From positions 1,349,942 to 1,413,941 of the forward strand of contig NZ_BAAARN010000001.1 in the NCBI RefSeq assembly GCF_039532215.1: a stretch of 64,000 bases of DNA, read 5' to 3'. Of the stretch, positions 33,175 through 43,563 are shown piece after piece (positions within the stretch are counted from its first letter, which is position 1; each line of letters begins with the position of its first letter). The notes under the pieces are model-generated. The model saw nothing but the letters and a program-made list of their open reading frames with translations, ran no database searches and was not told the DNA's origin. Position numbers and translations under genes: made by a program. This DNA is from Pedococcus aerophilus. GTDB lineage: Bacteria > Actinomycetota > Actinomycetes > Actinomycetales > Dermatophilaceae.

Positions 33175-33213
33175 GGCCGACCTCCCCCACAGGAGCCGCC
33201 GGCCTCCCGGCGG

Positions 33214-33771
33214 TCAGCCGGCCGGGACCCTCTCCAGGGTGCCGGCGAACGCCGCGAGCTCGTCGATCGTCGCCGTCCCGGTGACGATCGTGGTCAGCTC
33301 GTCACCGGCACCGGCCTTGTGGACGAGGCTGTTCTGCACCTTGCCGCTGCGCACGTAGGTGTTCCACGTCCGGCCGCCGGCCTCCACCGAACCCGTCATG
33401 GCGGCGCGGTTGGTCTGCGCCTCGATCCACTTCGCCGTGGCGTCCTTGGTCTGCTCGAGGGCGACGTAGTTGCCCGTCGGCGACTGGTATCCGGCGTGCC
33501 AGGTCTTGAGCCCGTCGGTGGAGGCGACGTAGCGGACGCTCGTCGCCTTCCAGCCGTCCGGGAGGTTGGCGGGGCGCTCGATGGGCCAGCCGCTCTCGCG
33601 CGCGATCTCGACCGACGCCCCCGTGACGTCCACCGGAGGCTGCGACACGTTGCTGACCCGGGGCACCACGGCCACCAGGGCCGCGACCAGGACACCGATC
33701 ACCAGCAGCGAACGGACCATGTTGGCCGCGGTGCCGTTGGCGTACGAACTGCGGGGTGCCGGGGTGCTCAC
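33214..33771 (-). CDS. DUF4245 membrane-anchored protein
   Basis: 185 residues from the GTG at 33771. A short N-terminus ends in NMVRS, followed by a helix (MVRSLLVIGVLVAALVAVVP) and an outer DUF4245 domain with RESGWPIERPANLPDGWKA and GLKTWHAGYQSPTGNYVAL. Function is unknown. The gene sits beside glpX in many Actinobacteria, including mycobacteria, which supports the call. Divergent from glpX. Confidence 0.88.
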   Translation of the reverse strand: MSTPAPRSSYANGTAANMVRSLLVIGVLVAALVAVVPRVSNVSQPPVDVTGASVEIARESGWPIERPANLPDGWKATSVRYVASTDGLKTWHAGYQSPTGNYVALEQTKDATAKWIEAQTNRAAMTGSVEAGGRTWNTYVRSGKVQNSLVHKAGAGDELTTIVTGTATIDELAAFAGTLERVPAG

Positions 33772-33868
33772 ACCCCCATGGTCCCTGACCCGGACCGGTG
33801 GGCGCCAACCGCCCCCGCCACCGATAGTCTCGGGGCACTCACCCGCCGCCGCGTGAAGGATCTGATGC

Positions 33869-34921
33869 ATGTCCGAGCAGCACCTCCCGTCGTCCCTCCG
33901 CGTGGGTGTCGAGGCGCCTGACCGCAACCTCGCCCTCGAGCTCGTCCGCGTCACCGAGGCTGCTGCCATGGCAGGTGGCCGGTGGGTGGGCCGTGGCGAC
34001 AAGAACGGCGCCGACGGTGCCGCGGTCGAGGCCATGCGGACCCTCATCTCGACGGTGTCGATGAAGGGGGTCGTCGTCATCGGCGAGGGCGAGAAGGACG
34101 ACGCTCCCATGCTCTACAACGGCGAGGAGGTCGGTGACGGCAACGGTCCCGAGTGCGACGTCGCCGTCGACCCCATCGACGGCACCACCCTGACGGCCAA
34201 GGGCCAGTCGAACGCCGTGGCCGTGCTGGCCGTGGCCGACCGCGGCAGCATGTACGACCCGTCGGCGGTCTTCTACATGGACAAGCTCGTCACCGGTCCC
34301 GAGGCGGCCGACGCCGTCGACATCCGCCTGCCGGTCGCCGAGAACATCCGACGCGTCGCCAAGGCCAAGCGCGAGACGGTGGAGGACGTCACCGTCGTCA
34401 TGCTCGACCGCCCCCGCCACGACAAGCTCGCCGCCGAGGTGCGCGAGGCCGGGGCCCGGCTGCGGCTCATCTCCGACGGCGACGTCGCCGGCGCGATCAT
34501 GGCGGCTCGCGACGACACCGGCATCGACCTCCTGCTCGGTGTGGGCGGCACCCCCGAGGGGATCATCGCCGCCTGCGCCATCAAGTGCATGGGCGGCGTG
34601 ATCCAGGGCCGGCTCGCCCCCAAGGACGACGAGGAGCGCCAGCGCGCGATCGACGCCGGCCACGACCTCGACCGGGTGTTGTCGACCAACGACCTGGTCC
34701 GCGGCGAGAACTGCTTCTTCGTGGCGACGGGCATCACCGACGGCGAGCTGCTGCGCGGTGTCCGGTACCGCGCGGGCGGGGTGACCACGCACTCGCTGGT
34801 CATGCGCAGCAAGTCGGGCACGATCCGCCTCATCGAGAGCCACCACCAGCTGGCCAAGCTCAGAGCGTACAGCTCGATCGACTTCGACCACGCGACCCCC
34901 CACCTCCAGGACGCGCGATGA
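33869..34921 (+). CDS. glpX: Class II fructose-1,6-bisphosphatase
   Basis: 350 residues. Metal and phosphate site motifs [15 protein letters not shown] and VDPIDGTTL are intact. Hydrolyses fructose-1,6-bisphosphate in gluconeogenesis, the usual enzyme for this step in Actinobacteria. Its TGA overlaps the ATG of a PfkB-family kinase (ATGA). Confidence 0.95.
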   Translation: MSEQHLPSSLRVGVEAPDRNLALELVRVTEAAAMAGGRWVGRGDKNGADGAAVEAMRTLISTVSMKGVVVIGEGEKDDAPMLYNGEEVGDGNGPECDVAVDPIDGTTLTAKGQSNAVAVLAVADRGSMYDPSAVFYMDKLVTGPEAADAVDIRLPVAENIRRVAKAKRETVEDVTVVMLDRPRHDKLAAEVREAGARLRLISDGDVAGAIMAARDDTGIDLLLGVGGTPEGIIAACAIKCMGGVIQGRLAPKDDEERQRAIDAGHDLDRVLSTNDLVRGENCFFVATGITDGELLRGVRYRAGGVTTHSLVMRSKSGTIRLIESHHQLAKLRAYSSIDFDHATPHLQDAR

Positions 34922-35835
34922 CCCAGCGGCTGCTCGTCGTCGGCGAGGCCCTCGTCGACATCGTGACCGACGCCAGCGGCGAGTCCGCCGAGCACATCGG
35001 CGGCAGCCCGGCGAACGTCGCGGTGGGTCTGGCCCGGCTCGACCACACGGTCGACTTCGCGACCTGGCTCGGCGACGACGAGCGCGGGGACCGCATCGCC
35101 GGCCACCTCAAGCGCCACGGCGTCCACGTGCTCCCCGAGAGCCTCGGGGCCGAGCGCACCTCGGTGGCCGCGGCCACCCTCGACCAGGGCGGCGCAGCGA
35201 CCTACGACTTCGACCTGCACTGGGAGCTCCCCGAGGTGGCCCTCGCCCCGGGCACCACCCACGTCCACACGGGCTCGATCGCCACCGTGCTCCTCCCCGG
35301 CGCCCAGAGCGTGACCGGCGCCCTCCGCGCGGTGCGGGAGGTGGGGACCGTCTCCTACGACCCCAACATCCGCCCCAGCATCATGGGCGACCTCGACGCC
35401 GTGCGGGAGCGGGTGGAGGAGCTCGTGGCCCTGTCCGACGTGGTCAAGGCGAGCGAGGACGACCTGGACCTGCTGTACCCCGACCAGTCGCCCGAGCAGG
35501 TCATGGCCCGGTGGGTCGGGCTCGGGGCGGCGATGACCCTGGTCACCCTCGGCGGCGACGGCGTGGTGTATCGGGTCGCCTCCGGAGACGAGAGCGTCAC
35601 CGAGCCGGCGCGTGCCGAGCGGGTCGTCGACACCGTCGGAGCCGGCGACTCGTTCATGGCCGGGCTCGTCTCCGGGCTCGTCGTCGCAGGGCTCCTCGGC
35701 GACCCCGGTGCTCGCGAGCGCCTGCGGGGCGCGACACTGGAGGACGTGAGGCCCGCCGTCGACCGCGGGCTCGCCACGAGCGGGGTCACCGTCGGCCGGG
35801 CCGGGGCCTATGCCCCCAGCCTCGACGAGCTGTAG
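34918..35835 (+). CDS. PfkB-family carbohydrate kinase
   Basis: 305 residues, ribokinase fold. The N-terminal GEALVDIV and [16 protein letters not shown] segments bind the sugar. The C-terminal signature [13 protein letters not shown] holds the catalytic Asp. Looks fructokinase-like, but the substrate is not certain. Translationally coupled to glpX by ATGA. No transporter beside it. Confidence 0.88.
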   Translation: MTQRLLVVGEALVDIVTDASGESAEHIGGSPANVAVGLARLDHTVDFATWLGDDERGDRIAGHLKRHGVHVLPESLGAERTSVAAATLDQGGAATYDFDLHWELPEVALAPGTTHVHTGSIATVLLPGAQSVTGALRAVREVGTVSYDPNIRPSIMGDLDAVRERVEELVALSDVVKASEDDLDLLYPDQSPEQVMARWVGLGAAMTLVTLGGDGVVYRVASGDESVTEPARAERVVDTVGAGDSFMAGLVSGLVVAGLLGDPGARERLRGATLEDVRPAVDRGLATSGVTVGRAGAYAPSLDEL

Positions 35836-35918
35836 ACCAGAACCACGGGTCAGGGCTGTGGACCCCGAGCCGTCGTCACGAGCTGTTGTCGCTGCGGCGA
35901 CCTGAGGACAGGAGCACC

Positions 35919-37633
<1,715 letters not shown>

Positions 37634-37637
<4 letters not shown>

Positions 37638-38152
37638 GCGAATCGTCAACGACTGCACAGGGTTTCGACGACCTGGTCGAAGCCAACAAGCGGTACGCCG
37701 AGACCGAGTTCTCCACCGGGGGGTTCGACGGCATCGCCCATGCGGGCGTGGCCATCGTGACCTGCATGGACTCACGCATCGACCCGTTGCGGCTCGTCGG
37801 CCTCAAGCCCGGCGACGCGAAGATCTTCCGCAACCCCGGTGGTCGGGTCACCTCGAACGCGCTCGAGGCGCTGGTGCTCGGGGTGCACCTGCTCGGCGTC
37901 AAGCGGATCCTCATCGTGCCGCACACGCGGTGCGCCATGGCTGCCAACACCGAGCAGGAGCTGCGCGCCAGGATCGGCGAGTCCGCCGGTCAGGACGCGT
38001 CGTGGCAGGCCTTCCACGTGGTCACCGACCAGCGGGCCGCGCTCGGTGCCGACGTGGCCGCCGTGCGCAGCCACCCGCTGGTCCCCGACAGCGTCGCGGT
38101 CGGGGGCTTCCTCTACGACGTCGACAGCGGTTTGCTCGACCAGCTGTTCTAG
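37634..38152 (+). CDS. Beta-carbonic anhydrase
   Basis: 172 residues; GTG start overlapping the fumarase stop (GTGA). Zinc ligands are Cys in TCMDSRID, plus His and Cys in VPHTRCAM; the Asp-Arg dyad of CMDSR is intact. [20 protein letters not shown] is typical of the plant-type beta class. Interconverts CO2 and bicarbonate, supplying carboxylases around the TCA cycle. Coupling to fumarase implies they are made together. Confidence 0.92.
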
Positions 38153-38155
38153 GGG

Positions 38156-38215
38156 ACAACGCACGAGAGGCGGGGTACGGCGCGTGGTGAGCACGCGCCA
38201 TACCCCGCCTCTGCG
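38156..38215. terminator. Long bidirectional terminator between convergent genes
   Basis: AGAGGCGGGGTA + GGCGCGTG pairs with CACGCGCC + TACCCCGCCTCT, with one C-A mismatch and a GTGAG loop, and ACGCA/TGCGT extends the base. It lies 10-60 nt after the carbonic anhydrase stop and just before the stop of the Ohr gene on the other strand. Confidence 0.8.
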
Positions 38216-38229
38216 TGGGGTGGAGAGGG

Positions 38230-38658
38230 TCAGACGCCCTTGGCCGTGATGGTGACGTCGATGTTGCCGCGGGTGGCCTTGGAGTAGGGGCAGAACTCGT
38301 GGGCGAGCTCGGCGAGGCGCTGGGCCGTCGCGTCGTCGACACCGGGGATCTCGGAGTTCAGCGTGACCGCGAGGCCGAAGCCCGAGTCGGTCTTGCCGAA
38401 GTTCACGTCGGCCGTGGTGGTCGAGGCGCTGGCGTCGACCCCTTCCTTGCCGGCCACGGCAGCGAGGGCGCCGTTGAAGCAGGAGGCGTAGCCGGACGCG
38501 AAGAGCGTCTCCGGGTTGGCCTTCGGGTTGGACTTGCTGCCGGGCTTGCCCAGGGGCAGGTCTACGACGCCGTCCTCACTCTTCACGCGTCCCTCGCGTC
38601 CACCCTGGGCGGAGGCGGCGATGGTGTAGAGGGTCTCGTTGACTGCTTCGAAAGGCAT
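38230..38658 (-). CDS. Organic hydroperoxide resistance protein (Ohr/OsmC family)
   Basis: 142 residues. The two redox Cys of the Ohr subgroup are in GYASCFNGALAAV and EFCPYSKATRGN. It reduces organic hydroperoxides with dihydrolipoyl-type thiols. Starts MPFEAVNETLYTIAASAQGGREG, the normal Ohr N-terminus. No ohrR regulator is adjacent. Confidence 0.93.
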   Translation of the reverse strand: MPFEAVNETLYTIAASAQGGREGRVKSEDGVVDLPLGKPGSKSNPKANPETLFASGYASCFNGALAAVAGKEGVDASASTTTADVNFGKTDSGFGLAVTLNSEIPGVDDATAQRLAELAHEFCPYSKATRGNIDVTITAKGV

Positions 38659-38811
38659 TGATCGTCCTGTCTGTCGGTGATCGGGTACGTCTGCGGCAAC
38701 TCGTCCCGCACCGCCACCATTCCCGGGGGTCCACGACACGAGACGTGGTGACGGTCACGCCTGCTCGCTCTCGGACGGCGCGCGTGGGGGCGGCTCGATA
38801 GGTTGCGGTGC

Positions 38812-40065
38812 ATGACCTCCCCGCCGCGACACGTCGTCGTGATCGGCGGCGGGATCCTGGGACTCGCGGTGGCCGAGCGGTTGTGCCGGACCCAGCCCGG
38901 CACCCAGCCCGGCACCCAGCCCAGGACCCAGGTCACCGTGGTCGAGAAGGACGACGGCTGGGCCCGGCACCAGACCGGGCACAACAGCGGCGTGATCCAC
39001 TCGGGCCTGTACTACCCGCCCGGGTCGGCCAAGGCCAGGATGTGCCGGGCCGGGGCGGCCGCCATGGTCACGCTGGCGCGTGAGGAGGGGATCTCCCACG
39101 AGGTCTGCGGCAAGCTCGTCGTGGCGACCCGGGAGGACGAGCTGCCCGGGTTGCGCCGCCTGCTGGACCGGGGTCGGGCCAACGGTCTCGGGGTGCGCGA
39201 GCTGGACGCGGCCGGCGCCCGCGAGCACGAGCCCCACGTCGCTGCCCTGGCGGCCCTGCACGTGCCCGAGACGGGGATCATCGACTACTCCGCGGTGTGC
39301 GCGGTGCTGGTGCGACGGCTCGAGGACTCCGGCGCGACCCTGCGCCTCGGCACGGAGGTGCTCGGGGCCCACGACACCGACGGTGGTCGCACCGTGCTGC
39401 GGACCACCCGTGGCGACCTCACGGCCGACCTCGTGGTGTCCTGCGCGGGGCTGCACGCCGATGTCGTGGCCCGCCTGCTCGGACACCAGCCGTCGGCGCA
39501 GATCGTGCCCTTCCGCGGCGAGTACTACGAGCTGACCCCGCAGGCCGCACCGCTCGTCCGAGGGCTCGTCTACCCCGTGCCCGACCCCGACTTCCCCTTC
39601 CTCGGGGTGCACCTCACCCGCGGGGTCGACGGGCACGTGCACGCAGGGCCCAATGCCGTGCTCGCGTTCGCGCGAGAGGGCTACAACTGGCGCACGGCCT
39701 CGTGGGCCGACCTGCGCTCCACCCTGGGCTTCCCCGGGTTCTGGCGGCTCGCCGCCCGCCACTACCGGGCGGGGGCCCGGGAGGTGGCTCGTTCGGCGTC
39801 CCGACACCTGTTCGGCGACAGCCTCCGCAGGCTCGTCCCGGACCTGCGGGACACCGACCTCGTGCCGGCACCGGCCGGGGTACGCGCCCAGGCCCTGCGT
39901 CCCGACGGCACGCTCGTCGACGACTTCCTCGTCGAGCGCGCCGGTCGGGTCGTCCACGTCCTCAACGCCCCGTCACCGGCGGCGACCAGCGCCCTGGAGA
40001 TCGCCCGCCACATCGTCGACGACCTCCTCGGGCTGGGTGGTCTCAGAGGGCCAGGCGCTCCCTGA
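38812..40065 (+). CDS. lhgO: L-2-hydroxyglutarate oxidase family FAD protein
   Basis: 417 residues of the DAO superfamily. FAD-binding [13 protein letters not shown] at the N-terminus. LhgO-typical segments are [33 protein letters not shown] and [19 protein letters not shown]. Oxidises L-2-hydroxyglutarate to 2-oxoglutarate with transfer of electrons to quinone or O2. A tandem repeat lengthens the loop after the first helix (residues 27-39). The 3' end overlaps glmM by 23 nt on the other strand. Confidence 0.9.
   Translation: MTSPPRHVVVIGGGILGLAVAERLCRTQPGTQPGTQPRTQVTVVEKDDGWARHQTGHNSGVIHSGLYYPPGSAKARMCRAGAAAMVTLAREEGISHEVCGKLVVATREDELPGLRRLLDRGRANGLGVRELDAAGAREHEPHVAALAALHVPETGIIDYSAVCAVLVRRLEDSGATLRLGTEVLGAHDTDGGRTVLRTTRGDLTADLVVSCAGLHADVVARLLGHQPSAQIVPFRGEYYELTPQAAPLVRGLVYPVPDPDFPFLGVHLTRGVDGHVHAGPNAVLAFAREGYNWRTASWADLRSTLGFPGFWRLAARHYRAGAREVARSASRHLFGDSLRRLVPDLRDTDLVPAPAGVRAQALRPDGTLVDDFLVERAGRVVHVLNAPSPAATSALEIARHIVDDLLGLGGLRGPGAP
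38889..38931 (+). repeat. 12-bp tandem repeat inside the LhgO gene
   Basis: About 3.6 copies of CACCCAGCCCGG encode Thr-Gln-Pro-Gly repeats between the FAD helix and the next strand, where relatives have a short turn. Copy number is a multiple of three, so length changes keep the frame. Confidence 0.85.
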
Positions 40066-41398
40066 CCACGTCGACGAGGCGACCGGCGACTGCCTGGGCC
40101 TCGTCCTCGTCGCCCGCCTCCACCATGACGCGGACCACCGGCTCGGTGCCGGACTTGCGCAGCAGCACGCGACCGGAGCCGGCAAGCGCCGCCTCCTCCT
40201 TGGCCACGGCCTCCTGGAGCTCGACGTCGCTCTCGACCCGGGACTTGTCGACGCCCTTGACGTTGATGAGCACCTGGGGCAGGCGGCGCATCACGGTGGC
40301 GAGCTCGGACAGCGGTCGCCCGGTGGCCTTCACCCTCGCCGCGAGCATCAGACCGGTCAGCACACCGTCGCCGGTGGTGCCGTGGTCGAGGAAGATGACG
40401 TGGCCGCTCTGCTCCCCGCCGAGCGACAGCTCCGAGGCCCGCATCTCCTCGAGCACGTAGCGGTCGCCGACCCCCGTCTGGCGCACCGTGACGCCTTCGC
40501 GCTCCATGGCCTGGATCAGCCCGAGGTTGCTCATGACCGTGGCGACCAGGGTGTCCTGGGCGAGGGTGCCGCGCTCCTTCATGTCGACCGCGAGGATCGC
40601 CATGATCTGGTCGCCGTCGACCTCGGTGCCGTCGGCGTCGACCGCGAGGCAGCGGTCGGCGTCACCGTCGTGGGCGATGCCCAGGTCGGCACCCTTGGCC
40701 TTGACGGCAGCCTTGAGGTGGTCGAGGTGGGTCGAGCCGTAGCCGTCGTTGATGTTGAGGCCGTCGGGCTCGGTACCGATCTCGTGCACCGTCGCACCCG
40801 CGAGGCGGAACACCTCGGGGGACACCGAGCTCGCCGCGCCGTGGGCACCGTCGATGACGACGGTCACGCCGTCGAGCCGGTTGGGCAGGACAGCCAGCAG
40901 GTGGGAGATGTAGCGCGTGTGCCCGTCGGGCATCGTCACGACCCGGCCCACGTCGGCGCCGGTCGGGCGCTCCCACTCCTGGTCGAGGCGAGCAGCGATC
41001 TCGTCCTCCACCGCGTCGTCGAGCTTGTGCCCACCCGTGGCGAAGAACTTGATGCCGTTGTCGGGCATGGCGTTGTGGGACGCGGACAGCATCACGCCGA
41101 AGTCGGCATGGGTGTCGGCGGTGAGGAAGGCGATCGCCGGCGTCGGGAGCACGTGCGCGTGGTAGACGTCGACCCCGGCCGAGGCGAGGCCGGCGATCAC
41201 GGCGGCGGACAGGAACTCGCCGGAGGCGCGCGGGTCGCGGCCCACGACGGCCTTGGGACGGCGTCCGTTCCTGCGCGCCTCGTCCCCCAGGACGTGGGCG
41301 GCGGCGATGCTCAGCCGCAGGGCGAGCTCGGCGGTGATGTCGACGTTGGCGAGGCCGCGGACGCCGTCGGTCCCGAACAGTCGTGCGGGAGTGGCCAT
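40043..41398 (-). CDS. glmM: Phosphoglucosamine mutase
   Basis: 451 residues from the ATG at 41398. The phosphoserine loop is [16 protein letters not shown], the Mg2+ loop DGDADRC, the sugar loop GEQSGH and the phosphate loop [11 protein letters not shown]. Converts glucosamine-6-P to glucosamine-1-P for peptidoglycan precursors. Conventionally follows rpsI in Actinobacteria, as here, but separated by a repeat array and a terminator. Confidence 0.96.
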   Translation of the reverse strand: MATPARLFGTDGVRGLANVDITAELALRLSIAAAHVLGDEARRNGRRPKAVVGRDPRASGEFLSAAVIAGLASAGVDVYHAHVLPTPAIAFLTADTHADFGVMLSASHNAMPDNGIKFFATGGHKLDDAVEDEIAARLDQEWERPTGADVGRVVTMPDGHTRYISHLLAVLPNRLDGVTVVIDGAHGAASSVSPEVFRLAGATVHEIGTEPDGLNINDGYGSTHLDHLKAAVKAKGADLGIAHDGDADRCLAVDADGTEVDGDQIMAILAVDMKERGTLAQDTLVATVMSNLGLIQAMEREGVTVRQTGVGDRYVLEEMRASELSLGGEQSGHVIFLDHGTTGDGVLTGLMLAARVKATGRPLSELATVMRRLPQVLINVKGVDKSRVESDVELQEAVAKEEAALAGSGRVLLRKSGTEPVVRVMVEAGDEDEAQAVAGRLVDVVRERLAL

Positions 41399-41726
41399 GG
41401 GTGGTGAACCTTTCGGTGGTCGGGCGCCCCCGCGGCACATGGTCGGACCGTCGCCGCGACGGGCACCCGTGAACACGGGCATCCCGAGGAACCTACTCCC
41501 CCGGACGCCGCGATGGCGGCACCCGACCTGCGGGTGCCGCCATCGCGGTGGTGAAACGGTGAGCGCCGGTATGGCGCCCAGCCGGATCAGCGCTGTGGAG
41601 CCAAGCGGGTGAGCCTGGCGCCAGCCATGATCCTTCAGCGCGGTGGAGCCAAGCGGGTGAGCCTGGCGCCAGCCATGATCCTTCAGCGCGGTGGAGCCAA
41701 GCGGCTGAGCCTGGCGCCAGCCAGGA
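41399..41726. other. Gene-free interval between glmM and rpsI
   Basis: 328 nt without a credible gene. It holds an 18-bp perfect hairpin (41508-41548), a GGTATGGCGCC word near 41570 and three tandem 48-bp repeats ending at the rpsI stop codon. The glmM promoter is expected between the hairpin and 41398, but no clear boxes were found. Confidence 0.8.
41508..41548 (-). terminator. Perfect 18-bp hairpin between rpsI and glmM
   Basis: CCGCGATGGCGGCACCCG and its complement CGGGTGCCGCCATCGCGG flank a 5-nt ACCTG loop. Located to stop rplM-rpsI transcription before glmM. Confidence 0.8.
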
Positions 41727-41731
41727 TCAGC
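41588..41731. repeat. Three tandem 48-bp repeats abutting the rpsI stop
   Basis: Units start at 41588, 41636 and 41684. The first two differ at about one position (CAGCGCT versus CAGCGCG); the third diverges at its end, where it runs into the rpsI stop (41727-41729). Each has the palindrome CTGGCGCCAG at its centre. Sequence before the array (GGCGCCCAGCCGGATCAGCGC) resembles the end of a unit, so it is a partial fourth copy. Confidence 0.9.
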
Positions 41732-41736
41732 GCTTG
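41697..41736 (-). terminator. Hairpin overlapping the rpsI stop codon
   Basis: CCAAGCG, CTGA and CCTGGC pair in order with GCCAGG, TCAG and CGCTTGG around GCCA, with single-base bulges. The stem includes the rpsI stop and the last codons. Only the third repeat copy forms the full stem. Confidence 0.5.
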
Positions 41737-42227
41737 GAGTACTGAGGCGCCTTGCGGGCCTTCTTGAGACCAGCCTTCTTGCGCTCCGGGACGCGGGCGT
41801 CGCGGGTGAGGAAGCCGGCCTTCTTGAGTGCGGGACGGTTCAGCTCCTCGTCCACGCCGTTCAGCGAGCGGGCGACGCCGAGGCGGACCGCGCCGGCCTG
41901 GCCGGAGGGGCCACCACCGTGGACGCGCACGAGCACGTCGTAGGCACCGTCGAGCTCGAGCAGCGTGAGCGGCTCGTTGACGATCTGCTGGTGGACCTTG
42001 TTCGGGAAGTACTGCTCGAGCGTGCGCCCGTTGATCTTCCACTCGCCCGTGCCGGGGACGATGCGCACGCGGGCGATGGCCTGCTTGCGACGACCCGTTG
42101 CGGCGCCCGGAGCCGACGCGCTGGGGCGACGGACGGCCTCGCCGGAGACGGGGCCCTCGGACTCGGAGGTGTACTCGGTGAGCTCGACCTCGTCGGTCGA
42201 GTCGATGTTCTCGGTGGTGTCAGCCAC
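41727..42227 (-). CDS. rpsI: 30S ribosomal protein S9
   Basis: 166 residues, GTG start. A 43-residue acidic N-terminal extension typical of Actinobacteria precedes the S9 fold ([19 protein letters not shown]). The C-terminal tail that reaches the P-site tRNA ends KAPQYSKR. Second gene of the rplM-rpsI operon, 42 nt after rplM. Confidence 0.97.
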   Translation of the reverse strand: MADTTENIDSTDEVELTEYTSESEGPVSGEAVRRPSASAPGAATGRRKQAIARVRIVPGTGEWKINGRTLEQYFPNKVHQQIVNEPLTLLELDGAYDVLVRVHGGGPSGQAGAVRLGVARSLNGVDEELNRPALKKAGFLTRDARVPERKKAGLKKARKAPQYSKR

Positions 42228-42269
42228 GTGATGTCCTCAATTCGCTTTCTTGCACAGGTCCTTGCGGAC

Positions 42270-42713
42270 TTACTGCGCGACCTGTGAGATCTCGAAGGGC
42301 TTGGGCTGCTGGGCCTGGTGCGGGTGCTCGGCACCGGCGTAGACCTTGAGGTGGGTCAGCTGCTCGCGCCCGAGGGTGGTGTGGGGAAGCATGCCGCGGA
42401 CGGCCTTCTCCACAGCCTTCTCGGGGCTCTTGGCGAGGAGCTCGGTGTAGGAGGTGCTCCGCAGACCGCCCGGGAAACCGGAGTGGCGGTACGCCTTCTT
42501 CTGCTCGAGCTTGGCGCCGGTGAGGGCGACCTTGTCGGCGTTGATGATGATGACGAAGTCACCACCGTCGACGTGCGGCGCGAAGGTGGTCTTGTGCTTG
42601 CCGCGCAGGAGGATCGCGGTCTGGGACGCCAGGCGACCCAGGACGACGTCCGTGGCGTCGATGACGTGCCAGGTCCGAGTGACCTCGGCCGGCTTCGGGG
42701 TAAAAGTGCGCAA
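42270..42713 (-). CDS. rplM: 50S ribosomal protein L13 (TTG start)
   Basis: 147 residues. The start is the TTG at 42713, giving the conserved N-terminus (M)[20 protein letters not shown]; the next in-frame ATG would delete conserved residues. [16 protein letters not shown] and [10 protein letters not shown] are the family signatures. AAAGGG lies upstream. A 90-nt leader with a bulged hairpin precedes it. Confidence 0.95.
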   Translation of the reverse strand: MRTFTPKPAEVTRTWHVIDATDVVLGRLASQTAILLRGKHKTTFAPHVDGGDFVIIINADKVALTGAKLEQKKAYRHSGFPGGLRSTSYTELLAKSPEKAVEKAVRGMLPHTTLGREQLTHLKVYAGAEHPHQAQQPKPFEISQVAQ

Positions 42714-42748
42714 TGTACTGGCCCTTTGCTTGCTGGGAAGGATCCGCA

Positions 42749-42799
42749 TGCCGTGGGCGCCCGAGGCGCTGGTGTGTCGCCTTGCGAGGGCGCACGGCA
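42749..42799 (-). promoter_or_regulatory. Hairpin in the rplM leader
   Basis: TGCCGTG-CGCCC pairs with GGGCG-CACGGCA, with a 2-nt bulge, inside the predicted 5' leader of rplM. Ribosomal protein leaders often carry autoregulatory structures; whether L13 binds it is unknown. Confidence 0.35.
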
Positions 42800-42811
42800 C
42801 AACAGTGCTCA

Positions 42812-42840
42812 AGTTTACGGGCGGGCGGGTCTGCACCCAA
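42812..42840 (-). promoter_or_regulatory. Predicted rplM-rpsI promoter
   Basis: Minus-strand TTGGGT (42840-42835) and TAAACT (42817-42812) are 17 nt apart. It is the best sigma-70-type match in the 235-nt gap between the divergent rplM and the ArsR-like gene. Confidence 0.5.
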
Positions 42841-42912
42841 ATCGCCGCGGCACCCCGGGCAAAGGTGCCCTGACCTGCGGAAACGCCTCAACGATGCGGT
42901 CATGCACAGATC

Positions 42913-42946
42913 TTGTGCAAACAGAGTGTGCAAAGATATTGTGCAC
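42913..42946 (+). promoter_or_regulatory. Promoter and three 13-bp-phased repeats before the ArsR-like gene
   Basis: TGTGCA occurs at 42914, 42927 and 42940, exactly 13 bp apart, with an inverted TGCACA at 42903. TTGTGC (42913-42918) and GATATT (42935-42940), 16 nt apart, make a likely promoter that the repeats cover. Transcription would start at or next to the ATG at 42949, giving a leaderless message. Confidence 0.55.
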
Positions 42947-42948
42947 AC

Positions 42949-43563
42949 ATGACCTCTCCCAGCACCCCAGATCCGTCCGACTTCGTGGGGCTGCGCCTCG
43001 ACGCGTCCTCGCTCAAGGTGCTCGCCCACCCGTTGCGGTCGCGGTTGCTGTCGACCCTGCGGGTCGGTGGACCCGCGACGGCGACGGCACTGGCCACGAC
43101 CTTGGGCACCAACTCCGGGGCCACCTCCTACCACCTGCGCAAGCTCGAGTCCGTCGGGCTGGTCACCGACACGGGAGATGGCGAGGGGAAGCGCCGCCTC
43201 TGGCGGGCTTCGACGGACTACCACTCCTTCGACGCCAGCGACTTCGCCGGTGACGAGGACGCCGAGACGGCCCTCAACTGGCTGGTCCGCGACTACAGCC
43301 GCCACCTCGGCGAGCAGTTCGAGCGCTGGCTCGACGTCGAGGAGGCCTGGCCGGTCGAGTGGCGCGACGCCGCCGGCATGAACGACTCCTTCATCGTCGC
43401 CACCGCGGCGCAGGTCGAGGAGCTCAAGGCCGAGATGGGCGACCTGCTGGCACGGTACCGACGGGTCGGGCAGGGCAACCCCACCGCGAGGCGGCTGGCC
43501 GTCTACACCCTCCTCTACCCCCTCGACCTCGACCGGGTCCCCCGGGGAACGGACCCGTCGTGA
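42949..43563 (+). CDS. ArsR-type winged-helix regulator
   Basis: 204 residues. The N-terminal winged helix has LKVLAHPLRSRLLSTLRVGG, ALATTLGTNSGATSYHLRKLESVGLV and a Gly-rich wing. The C-terminal half, rich in Trp and acidic residues, has no metal-binding Cys pair, so it is not a classic metal sensor. Its TGA overlaps the start of an MFS pump, which it most likely represses together with itself. Confidence 0.88.
   Translation: MTSPSTPDPSDFVGLRLDASSLKVLAHPLRSRLLSTLRVGGPATATALATTLGTNSGATSYHLRKLESVGLVTDTGDGEGKRRLWRASTDYHSFDASDFAGDEDAETALNWLVRDYSRHLGEQFERWLDVEEAWPVEWRDAAGMNDSFIVATAAQVEELKAEMGDLLARYRRVGQGNPTARRLAVYTLLYPLDLDRVPRGTDPS

Noticed and set aside
41588-41731. CRISPR array
   Set aside because: The 48-bp units are directly adjacent with no spacers and no cas genes.
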